The notes below the pieces were generated by a model that had not been told where the DNA came from, did not search any database, and was given only the letters and a program-made list of their open reading frames with translations. Shown here piece after piece: positions 30,368-41,989 of a DNA stretch of 64,000 nucleotides (position 1 is the first letter of the stretch; each line of letters starts with the position of its first letter). The stretch lies in NCBI RefSeq assembly GCF_011044495.1, contig NZ_CP049143.1:6510001-6574000 (forward strand). The letters run 5' to 3'. Both the position numbers and the translations under genes were made by a program. This DNA is from Roseimicrobium sp. ORNL1 (lineage in GTDB: Bacteria > Verrucomicrobiota > Verrucomicrobiia > Verrucomicrobiales > Verrucomicrobiaceae).

Positions 30368-31018
30368 CTACCGCACCACCTCGCACTTCACCACCAGCGT
30401 GCTCTTGCCGTTTTGCAGCGCGATGCGGTGCTCGCTGGAGGGGAGACCGGCGGAGTAGATCATGCTTTCCGTGGTCTTGAACTCAGGCTGCAACACCTTG
30501 TTTTCCGTGAGGAGGCACTGCTTTTTGGCATCACTGATGGGTGAGACTGCCTCCGCGCTACTGCGACTGCTCAGGTCTGCGGTGGTTGTCGCCAGAGAAC
30601 CTCGAAACTCCACGAAGGGGCCTTTTGGCTTCGCAGAAATCTTCAAAACCTCGCCCACGTCGCGCGTGGCAAATACCGTCGGCGTGGTGGGCGTCACAGG
30701 AAAGGCGCCGCCTTTGCTGCCGTCTCCTTGCCCCTCTTCAAGCCGCGTCTCCGGCAGGTCGAATTCGGTGGGGTAGATGAACTCACGGCCGGCACTGACC
30801 ACCACCACCTGTCCCACCTTCGCCCTTATGGAGGGGAATTCAGTCATCTCGCCATTCTCCTTCTCAAGGCGTGCCGTGATGAGGAATTCTCGAGCCTTGA
30901 GAGGCGTGCCGTGTTCCCACGCCTTATACTGGTCGAGGGTCACCGTGTTCTCCGGCAGCGAGGAGCAACTGCACAGGGTGCCCAAAAGGATTGCGGCGAG
31001 AAATGGAGAAAACTTCAT
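30368..31018 (-). CDS. Putative lipoprotein, unknown function
   Basis: 216 residues. The signal peptide ends in a clear lipobox (LGTLCSC). The mature part contains a beta-rich stretch (KVGQVVVVSAGREFIYPTEF) and a C-terminal segment ending in STLVVKCEVVR. This resembles domains found in verrucomicrobial proteins that follow a secretin-like pattern, but I cannot name a family. It stands alone between the toxin-antitoxin pair and a KTSC gene. Confidence 0.65.
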   Translation of the reverse strand: MKFSPFLAAILLGTLCSCSSLPENTVTLDQYKAWEHGTPLKAREFLITARLEKENGEMTEFPSIRAKVGQVVVVSAGREFIYPTEFDLPETRLEEGQGDGSKGGAFPVTPTTPTVFATRDVGEVLKISAKPKGPFVEFRGSLATTTADLSSRSSAEAVSPISDAKKQCLLTENKVLQPEFKTTESMIYSAGLPSSEHRIALQNGKSTLVVKCEVVR

Positions 31019-31173
31019 GGGAAAACGAGTTTGTCAGGCGCAACACGGGATCACCACCAACCCGCCCGTGTGCATATGGAGAGCGCCGTTCTACCCAACT
31101 AGCGCCCTTTTGTCGACACCAATCACTTCGGGACAATCCAGCGCTTCCGCGCCGCAAAATGAGCCAATTCAGC

Positions 31174-31401
31174 TCACTTTAGCCGGGCCGTGTACTCTCC
31201 ACGGATGTGCTGATTGATGTAGGTCGCCAGCCCTTTCCCCTCTACAGCGAGCTCTTTCATGGCCTCCACATGATGGGCGCCCGGCTTGGCATAGGTGTAG
31301 CGATAGATCTTGCCGTCTGTGAACTGGATCGTGATGGATCTCGGTCCGGTATCATAGGCCGCCACTCCCGACTCCCCTCCCCGATGCACATAGCGCTTCA
31401 T
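31174..31401 (-). CDS. KTSC domain-containing small protein
   Basis: 75 residues. It matches the small KTSC domain: the central YRYTYAKPGAHHVEAMKELA and the ending GKGLATYINQHI are diagnostic. Function is unknown; the domain is found alone or attached to lysyl-tRNA-synthetase-like proteins and phage proteins. It is divergent from mcsB, about 175 bases away, and the short region between them may hold both promoters. Confidence 0.75.
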   Translation of the reverse strand: MKRYVHRGGESGVAAYDTGPRSITIQFTDGKIYRYTYAKPGAHHVEAMKELAVEGKGLATYINQHIRGEYTARLK

Positions 31402-31577
31402 GCTGGCCGACTGGTATGCCAGTGGAATCGCAAACTGGCATGCCAGCGGCTGGCCCGGGGGCTGTATTTCTTAACCCTTAATTTCCCAGCAGAACCATTG
31501 ACCTTGCTGCGCCAGATCTTCACAATTTCCTTTGAACCTCAAAGCCATTCTTGATTTCCTAATCGTAAGCAAGATTG

Positions 31578-32703
31578 ATGCCCATGCGCTTCTCCACCCT
31601 CCTCAAAAACCCCGCTGACTGGATGCAGGGAACCGGTCCCCACTCGGATGTGGTGATGACCTCCCGTATCCGGCTGGCACGCAACCTGCGAAACTGGTCC
31701 TTCCCGGGCTGGTCCTCGGAGCGGCAGCGGGTGGATTTGATGAACGAAGTGCGCCCCGTAGTGGCCGCCCTTCCCGAGATGAAAGAAGGATTCAACGAGG
31801 AATACACCAACCTCACCAAGACCCGGAAACAGGTCCTGGTGGAGCGGCACCTCGTGAGCCGCGAGCACGCCGCCCGCTCCACGGGTTGCGCGGTGGTCAT
31901 CGACCGGAAGCAGAGCACCTCCATCATGATCAATGAGGAGGACCACTTCCGCATGCAGGGCATCCGCCCCGGATTGGACCTGCGCCTGGCCTATGAAATC
32001 GTGAACCGTGTGGACACGGAGCTGGAGGCTCACTTGCATTATGCCTTTGACCAGCGCCTGGGCTACCTGACGGCCTGCCCCACGAATGTGGGCACCGGCA
32101 TGCGTGCCTCCGTGATGCTGCACCTGCCCGCGCTCGTCCTTACCGAGCAGATCAAGCAGGTGATGAATGCGGTGAGCAAGATCGGCCTGGCCGTGCGCGG
32201 CCTGTACGGCGAGGGCACGGAAGCCCTGGGCAATCTCTTCCAGGTCTCCAACCAGCACACACTGGGCGAGACCGAGGTGGAGCTCATCAATCGCATCGAA
32301 GGCGTGGCCGAGCACATCGTGCAGGCGGAGGTGAGTGCGCGGGACAAGCTGCTGCACGAGAGCCCCACCATGCTGCGCGACCAGGTGGGCCGCGCGTATG
32401 CGACGCTGCGTTTTTCTCATATCCTGAATTCCAAGGAAGCACTGAACCACCTTTCCATGCTGCGCCTCGGTGCGGACATGGACCTCATCACCGGCTGCGA
32501 CCGCGGCCTGGTGGACATGCTTCTCCTGGCCATCCAGCCGGCGCATTTGCAGCTGGCGGCGGGCCGTGACCTTTCACCAGAAGACCGGGACATACGGCGG
32601 GCGGAAATCACCCGGCGCGTCTTGCAATCCGTTCCTGAGCCTCTTAACGTATCTATTGATAATGACCAAAGTGCGGACTCGTCCGCACCATCCCCTGACT
32701 CCG

Positions 32704-32714
<11 letters not shown>
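31578..32714 (+). CDS. mcsB: Protein-arginine kinase McsB
   Basis: 378 residues from the ATG at 31578. An ATG six bases later is an alternative, but 31578 places the catalytic Cys of CPTNVGTGMR at residue 167, the same number as in Bacillus McsB. Phosphagen-kinase motifs are present: TSRIRLARNL (nucleotide binding), GCAVVIDRKQSTSIMINEED and GLYGEGTEALGNLFQ. The enzyme phosphorylates arginines on proteins to mark them for ClpC. The C-terminus carries an acidic Ser/Asp tail not typical of the family. Its last codons overlap the clpC start. No mcsA or ctsR gene is adjacent. Confidence 0.93.
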
Positions 32715-35235
<2,521 letters not shown>

Positions 35236-35273
35236 GCTCTCTCTCAGTAAGCAACGAAACAATTCACAGTGGG

Positions 35274-35304
35274 AAAGGCACCGGGCGACCGGTGCCTTTT
35301 TCTT
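35274..35304 (+). terminator. Intrinsic terminator after clpC
   Basis: An 11-bp perfect stem, AAAGGCACCGG / CCGGTGCCTTT, with a four-base loop GCGA is followed by a T-rich run (TTTTTCTTT). It lies about 40 bases after the clpC stop and is the clearest rho-independent terminator in the window. Confidence 0.9.
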
Positions 35305-35375
35305 TGCCAGGAAAGGAAAGTAGTCCGCCGAGCCTCGGCGGTCAGGATCATGTCAGGGGGAATGGAACGCAGGAA

Positions 35376-35765
35376 GGAATGGCCGCAAAAGAACGCAAAG
35401 AACACAAAGGGTTGGCTGCTGGGATGAGGTGGCATTGCCTCTGTGATTCCCGATCCTCGGTGTATGCCGGCTGAAGGATGCTGGGTGTGGCAAAGTGCAC
35501 TGGATTCAACACAGAGACACAGAGACGCAGAGGAACTTCGGAGAAATACAAATACACCGACGGCAGAAGTGCAGCTTCTCATGGGACGGGTCGTACTCTG
35601 CTCCTGAAAAGCGACAAGCCTCAAATCGCCATTCGCAGCCATCTCAGTCTCCGAAGTTCCCTCTGCGTCTCTGTGTCTCTGCGTTGAACACCCTGCACCC
35701 AAACTCACCCACCGCCTCACCTCAGTATCCCTTTTGCGTTCTCTGCGTTCTTTTGCGGCTATTCC
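35376..35765. repeat. Outer inverted pair of the GCCGCAAAAGAACGCAAAG family
   Basis: The arms at 35376-35411 and 35729-35765 are inverse copies of a unit starting GGAATAGCCGCAAAAGAACG, with a few mismatches. The right arm supplies the stop codon of the minus-strand PEP-CTERM protein gene. The whole 35236-35758 gap between converging genes contains only the clpC terminator and these nested repeats, with no supportable gene. Confidence 0.75.
35505..35688. repeat. Inner inverted pair of the ACACAGAGACACAGAG family
   Basis: The arms at 35505-35543 and 35649-35688 are reverse complements with one mismatch and one inserted base. Each carries ACACAGAGACACAGAGACGC followed by a GAACTTCGGAG tag. The pair lies inside the arms of a different repeat family, giving a double hairpin between clpC and the minus-strand gene. 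Confidence 0.75.
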
Positions 35766-38700
35766 TCCCCACGCACCACCACCCCCGCCCGCACCCACCC
35801 ACTCCGCCTACGCCTCCACATGAGGCAAGTACAACCCACCCAAAGCAGAACCGCGCGGCTTGGCTCAGGCACAGCACCAGCAATGGAGATAGTAAGCGCG
35901 CCACCATCTGACAGGCTCGAGATTTCCCAGGTATGACCGGCGTATCCCGCGAGGGCACTGAGGTCGGGCAGGTCGAGGTTCCCTTCAAAGAGCGCAGACT
36001 CTCCACCCGTCCGAAGATTGGTGCCCGTGCTGAAGCCATTCGCGCCAAAGGCCCCGGTCCAGTCCAGCAGCGTCCAGGTATCCCCCGCCTGGATCGTATA
36101 CCCCGACCCAAAGGTCACGGCGATGTTGCTGTTGCCATTGAGGCTGAGCCCTCCGGTGATATCGATCTTGTCACCCACGCCACTGCTCGAACCCAGCGTC
36201 AGGTTGGCAATCGTGACCGAGGTAGGAGGCGCAAAGGTCAGACCGCTGGCGAATTTCAAAGTGCCGATGGAAGCGCCTCCATTGTCGCCAGGACGAAGGG
36301 AGCCCAGTATCACGGTAGCAGCACCCTGCACGGTGCCCGTACCCGAGAGTACGGCGCTGCTCCCATTCACCAGCGTAGCTCCCGTGCCGGTCTGGCCCAC
36401 CAAACTGCTGCCCACCTGAAGATTGCCGGACGTGACGGTGGTAGTTCCCGTGTAGGTGTTCAGACCAGTCAGCGCCACCGTTCCAGTGCCAATCTGAGAA
36501 ACATTCCCTGCCCCCGAAATGACATTGGAAAAAGCCAGCGCGGTGTCGCTGCGGTTGAAATTGACCGCACCATTGTTGGTGATGGTCTGGGTCGCTGCCA
36601 GCGTGCCACCCGCATCGTTGTTGCCCAACTGCAGAGCCGCGCCCCTCGCGATGGAGATCAGGTTGGTGGGGCTTCCCGTGCCCGCGCCCGTGCCAAGCGC
36701 GTTGGAAGCACCGGCAGCGATGAGCGTGCCTTCGTTGATATAGGTGGAGTTTGAGTAGGTGTTCACCGCCGTGAGGAGTGCCGTGCCCAGCCCGCTCTTG
36801 GTGAGCGCGAGATTGGCTCCGTTATCGGCAATGACAGAGTCGATTTGCAACAGCCCACTGGTGTTGTTCTGGATCAGCGTGAGGTCACGGCTGTTGATGC
36901 CTGAAAGTGTTCCTCCGGTGATCTTGACCAGGTGATTGCCGACATTGGCTGTCACGAGAATCGCACCGGCAAAGTTGGTACTCGCCACCGTGAGCGTCCT
37001 GGTCGCATTGATCGTCAGGGTGCTGTCGGCCGAGCCATCATTGAAGCGCAAGGAAGCGACGGTCACCGTATTGGTGCTCACGTTGCCAGCAGCGATGTCA
37101 TTAGCCTTCGCGGCCGTCAGTGCCGTGGCCCCACTCGCGATGGAGGCGTAGCCGCCGGCGACCGTGCTGAGTCCCACGATGTTGCCAGCACCATCAACCG
37201 TGGCGAAATCATTTCCATTCACGGTGATGTTGTTCTGCAGCAGCTTGTCTGCACCCACGGTAGCGGTGGTGGTGACGAAGGTGCCCGTGGGCATGGTGAT
37301 ATCCACGGTGGCACTGATGTCGCGTGTCGTGGCCAGGAACGCGCCAAGATTCAAGGTCATGCTGCCTCCCACACCGGAGGTGCTGAGATTGATGTGCGTC
37401 GCCCCACCTCCCTGGGCACCTGATGCGCTGAAGTTCAGCCCAGCAAAGGATTGCACATCAGCCATGCCGTCTTTCCCCTGCAAGGTCAGCGTTTGGGAGG
37501 TCGCCGTCCGCGAGGTGCCCAGCAAGAGGGAACTGGAGCCACTGATGACACCCGTGCCTGCCGCTACGTTGGAGAAATCGAGGACCAAACTCCCACCGGA
37601 GAGTAACGTCGTGCCAGTGTAAGAGTTCTCTCCCGAGAGAGTGAGTGACCCCGTGCCATTGTAAGTCAACCCAACCGTCCCCGTGGTGCCACTGACGATG
37701 TCGCCGCTGATGACTGTGTTGCCACTCCCATTGATCGTAAGAACGTAGCTGCCCGTGCCGCTTCCCACCGTGACAGTGTTGGAAAGCGTGAAGGTTCCGG
37801 TCGCGATGTTGTTCGTGAGGGTACGGTTCGACGCTCCGGTGGTGACAGCGCCAGCAAGCTCAAGACTGTTGCTGCCGGTCACCGTGTTCGTCGTGGCTCC
37901 CAACGTGACGTTGTTGGCAATCGCATTGCTGCCAGTCAGATTGGTATTGGCGGAGAGGCTCGCGCCATTCCACAAGATCGTGCCACCGATGCCAAAGGCC
38001 GCCTTGTTTCCAACCACCACAGAAGCTGTGCTCCCCAGTGTCGTGTTTCCTGTGTAGGTGCTGGCACCGAGAAGCGACAGCGTGCCTGTGCCTGTGTAAC
38101 TCACCGCCACACTGGCAGCCGTGCCGTTGCTGATTTGTCCTGTGAAAGTTACGTTCCCCGAACCGGAGAGAAGCAGGTTCTTACCACTGGCAAAGTTGGT
38201 CGAGGTGAATCCTCCGATGCTCAAGGTGTTGCCCACGCCATTCACCACGAAGGATTCATTGCTGGAATTCTGGTTGTTGGTCATCACACCACCGAATGCG
38301 AGGGTGCTCGCGGAGCCATTGAGGATGACTGTCTGGTTGTTGCTCTGCCAGTTCACGGCGCCACTGCCGAAACTCAGATCATTGCTGCCTCCGAAGGTCA
38401 GCGTGTTGTTGGTGAGCGTGATCGCGTTATTCGTACTCAGAGTCACGGCGCTGCCACTGGTGTTATCGATCGTGCTTGCACCACTGATCACCAGCGTGCC
38501 AGTCCCGAGCGAGGAACTCGTTCCGCCGGCACCTCCGTTATTGAGGTTCAACTGGCCGCCACTCAGGGTCGTATTGCCGCTGTAGGTGTTCGCGCCTCCG
38601 AGTGTCATCTTGCCCGAGCCCGAATACACAAGGCTGACGGTACCTGCAGTGCCGTTGGAGATGGTCCCGCTGACGTTTACATTTCCCGTACCGTTCACCG

Positions 38701-39547
38701 TAAGTGCGTAGGTCTGACCAGCGGATCCCAGCACATTGCCGGAGAACGTGGTGGTCGCAGTATTGTTGACCGTGAGGGTACCGCTGGCAGCGGAACTCAC
38801 CCCCACGGCGCCGCTAAACGTGATGGCATTGGAACCACCGATGATGCCGGTAACACCGGTGTTGTTCAACCGAATGCCATTGGTGATGGTGCGCGTGGCA
38901 CTCGCGGTGACGGTGCCCGCGCCTCCCGTGCTGCTGAGCAGCAGCGTGGAATTTCCCAGAGCATGATCATGGCCGAGCACCAGGGTGGTGGCGCCGTTGA
39001 GCGTGGTGGTCAGGCCCGCGCCATACGTGTTGTCACCATTCAGCGCGACGGTACCGCCGCCGTTGACCACCAGTGAATGCGCCACCGTGTTGGAGATGAC
39101 TCCATTGAACACCAGATTTCCACCACCTGCGGAAGAGGTGAACGTGTCGGCATTGGCCAGATTGATGCCGGTGTTGAAGATCTGCTGGTTGCTGCTGCTG
39201 TTCGTAATGCTCACGACGGAGACCGCATTGCCATTGATAACAAAAGCATCCGCGCCTGCATTGAAGGTGATGCCGGTGACACTGAGAGAGGTGAAGTCAT
39301 TGTTCAGCACCGCACCTGCTGAACCCGCTACGCCAAAGAGCAGCGAGTCCCCACTGAGTGCCGGTGGATTATTCCCACCCGTCCAATTGGTGTCGTTCCA
39401 ATTGGCTGAAATGTTCCCAAGCCAGGTGTCATTTGCCGCAGGCAGGCCCCCGCCAAGCGCAAGCAGCGTCGCCATGAGGAAGCAGGCAAATCGCAAGAGA
39501 CGGGTATCAGAGTGAAGACGGATTCTGGATGAGGAAGGCAACACCAT
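35759..39547 (-). CDS. Passenger-repeat (PATR) surface protein with PEP-CTERM sorting signal
   Basis: 1262 residues. An N-terminal signal peptide (LRFACFLMATLLALGGGLPA) is followed by a very long Gly/Thr/Asn/Ser-rich beta-helix region. It carries recurrent autotransporter-associated repeats such as ANTYSGNTTLSGG, ASTYTGNTTLG and LNTYTGTTTVTSG (at least six clear copies). No outer-membrane beta-barrel is present. Instead the C-terminus has VPEPSRAVLLWVGC, a hydrophobic stretch and RRRR: a PEP-CTERM signal read by exosortase. It is therefore probably a surface or extracellular matrix protein. The stop codon lies inside a dispersed repeat (TAGCCGCAAAAG). Long open frames on the opposite strand are shadows of its biased codons. 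Confidence 0.88.
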   Translation of the reverse strand: MVLPSSSRIRLHSDTRLLRFACFLMATLLALGGGLPAANDTWLGNISANWNDTNWTGGNNPPALSGDSLLFGVAGSAGAVLNNDFTSLSVTGITFNAGADAFVINGNAVSVVSITNSSSNQQIFNTGINLANADTFTSSAGGGNLVFNGVISNTVAHSLVVNGGGTVALNGDNTYGAGLTTTLNGATTLVLGHDHALGNSTLLLSSTGGAGTVTASATRTITNGIRLNNTGVTGIIGGSNAITFSGAVGVSSAASGTLTVNNTATTTFSGNVLGSAGQTYALTVNGTGNVNVSGTISNGTAGTVSLVYSGSGKMTLGGANTYSGNTTLSGGQLNLNNGGAGGTSSSLGTGTLVISGASTIDNTSGSAVTLSTNNAITLTNNTLTFGGSNDLSFGSGAVNWQSNNQTVILNGSASTLAFGGVMTNNQNSSNESFVVNGVGNTLSIGGFTSTNFASGKNLLLSGSGNVTFTGQISNGTAASVAVSYTGTGTLSLLGASTYTGNTTLGSTASVVVGNKAAFGIGGTILWNGASLSANTNLTGSNAIANNVTLGATTNTVTGSNSLELAGAVTTGASNRTLTNNIATGTFTLSNTVTVGSGTGSYVLTINGSGNTVISGDIVSGTTGTVGLTYNGTGSLTLSGENSYTGTTLLSGGSLVLDFSNVAAGTGVISGSSSLLLGTSRTATSQTLTLQGKDGMADVQSFAGLNFSASGAQGGGATHINLSTSGVGGSMTLNLGAFLATTRDISATVDITMPTGTFVTTTATVGADKLLQNNITVNGNDFATVDGAGNIVGLSTVAGGYASIASGATALTAAKANDIAAGNVSTNTVTVASLRFNDGSADSTLTINATRTLTVASTNFAGAILVTANVGNHLVKITGGTLSGINSRDLTLIQNNTSGLLQIDSVIADNGANLALTKSGLGTALLTAVNTYSNSTYINEGTLIAAGASNALGTGAGTGSPTNLISIARGAALQLGNNDAGGTLAATQTITNNGAVNFNRSDTALAFSNVISGAGNVSQIGTGTVALTGLNTYTGTTTVTSGNLQVGSSLVGQTGTGATLVNGSSAVLSGTGTVQGAATVILGSLRPGDNGGASIGTLKFASGLTFAPPTSVTIANLTLGSSSGVGDKIDITGGLSLNGNSNIAVTFGSGYTIQAGDTWTLLDWTGAFGANGFSTGTNLRTGGESALFEGNLDLPDLSALAGYAGHTWEISSLSDGGALTISIAGAVPEPSRAVLLWVGCTCLMWRRRRSGWVRAGVVVRGEE

Positions 39548-39741
39548 GATGGGCGTTTGAAGATGGACGCCACCATTTACGGCAGGGCTCCCCGGCCTTT
39601 GCTGCCTTTTGCACCATCACGATGGACTAAGTAACCTCGCGTTTGGCTTTGATGCTCTTGACGGCCTACTGCCGGCGCGATTGAGTAGCCTCCTACAACG
39701 GCCTACGCATTCTCAGTAGACCCCGCCTAGCTCACCTTCCC

Positions 39742-40761
39742 ATGCTCGCCCTCTCTCTCACCGCTGCACGTCAGTTCGCGTTCATTGAGCAAGAGGAACC
39801 GGCATCTCCCTCTGAAAACGAGGCCCTCATCCGCGTGCATGCCATCGGGGTCTGTGGCACGGATGTGAGTGGCTATCTGGGAAAGATGCCCTTCATCCAA
39901 TTCCCCCGCATCCTGGGCCATGAGCTGGGCATCGAAGTGATCTCCGTGGGTGAAGGGGTCGCGAACGTCCAGCCCGGCGACCGCTGCTCCGTGGAGCCCT
40001 ATCTCAACTGCGGTTCATGCCCGCCGTGCCTCGCTGGCCGCACGAATTGCTGCGAGACACTTCAAGTACTCGGCGTGCACTGCGATGGCGGCCTGCGTCG
40101 CTTCATCAAGGTGCCTGCGCACAAGCTGCATCCCGCGAACGACCTCGCCTACGATCAACTCGCCCTGGTGGAGACACTCGCCATCGGCTGCCACGCGGTG
40201 AATCGCGGTGCTCCCCAAGCACAAGAAACCGTGCTGGTGCTGGGTGCAGGTCCCATCGGCCTGAGCGTGATCGAATTCGTCCTTCTCACCGGCGCGAAGC
40301 TGCATGTCATCGAGCCAAATCCCGCACGCCGAACCTTCCTGCAAAAAAACTACGGCATCGAATCGACGCATGCCCACACGCTCATCGAGCCTGATGCCTT
40401 CTTCGCAGCAAACGGCGGCCGCGGTGCAGATGTCATCTTTGATGCCACGGGACACCCCGGCAGCATGAGCCGCTGCTTTGAGTACGCAGCCTTCGGTGCC
40501 CGCCTTGTGTATGTGGGCATCACCTCAGAGGCTGTCACTCTGCCCGACCCTCTCTTCCATCGCCGCGAACTTACCCTCATGGCCACGCGCAATGCGGTGC
40601 CCACCGACTTCACACGCATCCTCGGCCTGATTCGTGAGGGACACATCAAGACCACGCCATGGATCACGCACCGCACGAGCTTCAGCGCCGTGCCCGATCA
40701 GTTTGACGGATGGCTGCGCCCGGACAGCGGCGTGGTGAAGGCGATGATTGAGATGGACTGA
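39742..40761 (+). CDS. Zinc-dependent alcohol/polyol dehydrogenase (MDR family)
   Basis: 339 residues. Catalytic-zinc ligands sit in GVCGTDVSGYLG and ILGHELGIEV. The structural-zinc cysteines are in NCGSCPPCLAGRTNCC. The Rossmann fold has VLGAGPIGLS. The overall pattern fits medium-chain dehydrogenases acting on sugar acids, polyols or threonine with NAD(P). The substrate is not decidable. The gene converges with a J-domain protein gene 11 bases away and is divergent from the PEP-CTERM gene, across about 190 bases with no confident promoter. Confidence 0.88.
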   Translation: MLALSLTAARQFAFIEQEEPASPSENEALIRVHAIGVCGTDVSGYLGKMPFIQFPRILGHELGIEVISVGEGVANVQPGDRCSVEPYLNCGSCPPCLAGRTNCCETLQVLGVHCDGGLRRFIKVPAHKLHPANDLAYDQLALVETLAIGCHAVNRGAPQAQETVLVLGAGPIGLSVIEFVLLTGAKLHVIEPNPARRTFLQKNYGIESTHAHTLIEPDAFFAANGGRGADVIFDATGHPGSMSRCFEYAAFGARLVYVGITSEAVTLPDPLFHRRELTLMATRNAVPTDFTRILGLIREGHIKTTPWITHRTSFSAVPDQFDGWLRPDSGVVKAMIEMD

Positions 40762-40772
40762 ACCCCATCTCG

Positions 40773-41885
40773 TCAAAACCATTTCGAGCACGCCTTCAGC
40801 AGGATCAATACACTAAGCACGGCCAGCTTGCCCAGCCATGGGGAGATGATGGGCCACCACTCGACCTTGTCGTGATTCGCCAGCTTTCGAGCGGCGTCAT
40901 CCAGCTTCGCTTTTTCCTTCGGTGGCACGAGTTCACGAATCACTTCATAGCCATCCCATGAAGTGCCGCGATTCTGGCGAACCCACGCCAATGCGGTCTG
41001 CGCAGCACGAACATTCCAATCGACTTCCTCAGCCGCATCAGACTTCTTCATGACCTGCCGCCAGAAGAGCTTGTGCGCTTCCGGCACATCCTGAAACATT
41101 CTCCCCCTCGCAAGGTCATCTTTTAGTTCAACTCGCAATTTCTTCGCCTCGCCATCGGGGATGAGTTCGCAAACCAGATCCACCATGTCCTTTGCCAGGA
41201 GTGCGTCCCAATACACCACCGCGCGTGCGAGCTGCTGAATAACGCCCAGCGATTCCTCCCACGGCACCTGACGCATCTCGATGACCAACTCCTCCGCGAG
41301 CGCGATAAGCTTGGCGGTATTTCCTGAGGCATCCCAATGTGCAATAACTGCCGCGGGAACCTCCACCAGCCCTTGTTCGATGCAGCGCACCAGCCACGAC
41401 CCGGTCACAAAATCCGCGAACCACCCCGCATCTTTGCCAAAGACCTCCCACACAGTCGCAGCCTCCTGATGCATGGGCATGCGATCCACGCGGCTCTGCC
41501 GCACAAAGGCCTGCCACGCTGACTGGATGCTCTCACGCCGACCATCCACTTCGAGCGCTTCACGCAAGCGATGCAGCGCTGCGTCCCATCCTGCACTCAC
41601 CGGCTGGTCTTCGCGCTTTGGCATGCGAGGACCGGGCAAGTCCCTCGGCAGCGGCTCGCTTCGGTCAGCGTGCGCCTGCCTCGTTGCAGCGACCTTCTCA
41701 TCGCCGCCATCGTCCGACTTCCGGATGCCATTCAGCGCCCGCTCATACGCCAGTCGCACCCGGCGAAACCCTTCCGGGTCCCTATCCGGCCGATGCTGCT
41801 TGAGCAGCCGCGCGTACGCGGCCTTCACATCCCGCTCGGTCGCGGTGTGCCGGTCCAGCACCAGTATCTGCCAGGGGTCTTCCAT
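40773..41885 (-). CDS. J-domain-like protein, C-terminal membrane anchor (DjlB/DjlC type)
   Basis: 370 residues from the ATG at 41885. The N-terminal J-like domain contains DPWQILVLDRHTATERDVKA and AYARLLKQHRPDRDPEGF. On alignment, the HPD histidine position is an Arg (RPD), with the His one place earlier. A long helical middle region follows, with a C-terminal hydrophobic segment (LAVLSVLILLKACS). It resembles the E. coli DjlB/DjlC proteins that work with HscC; an hscC-like gene lies two genes upstream in the same direction. It is separated from the second J-protein gene by about 100 bases. Confidence 0.75.
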   Translation of the reverse strand: MEDPWQILVLDRHTATERDVKAAYARLLKQHRPDRDPEGFRRVRLAYERALNGIRKSDDGGDEKVAATRQAHADRSEPLPRDLPGPRMPKREDQPVSAGWDAALHRLREALEVDGRRESIQSAWQAFVRQSRVDRMPMHQEAATVWEVFGKDAGWFADFVTGSWLVRCIEQGLVEVPAAVIAHWDASGNTAKLIALAEELVIEMRQVPWEESLGVIQQLARAVVYWDALLAKDMVDLVCELIPDGEAKKLRVELKDDLARGRMFQDVPEAHKLFWRQVMKKSDAAEEVDWNVRAAQTALAWVRQNRGTSWDGYEVIRELVPPKEKAKLDDAARKLANHDKVEWWPIISPWLGKLAVLSVLILLKACSKWF

Positions 41886-41989
41886 CTCTCTTGAGAGCAC
41901 CAGTCGGGGTCAAGAAACTCAGACACCAGCCAAGCGGAATTGGATGAAATTTCCAAGGACAAAGAACCGCATGCCGCGACCCAAAACTA

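Noticed and set aside
32470-32703. Upstream extension of the clpC open frame
   Set aside because: This part overlaps mcsB out of frame and shows no family similarity. The clpC N-domain begins at the ATG pair 32704/32707.
38135-39076. Plus-strand open frame (313 codons) opposite the PEP-CTERM protein
   Set aside because: Produced by the repetitive Gly/Thr/Asn codons of the real gene; no domain, no start signal.
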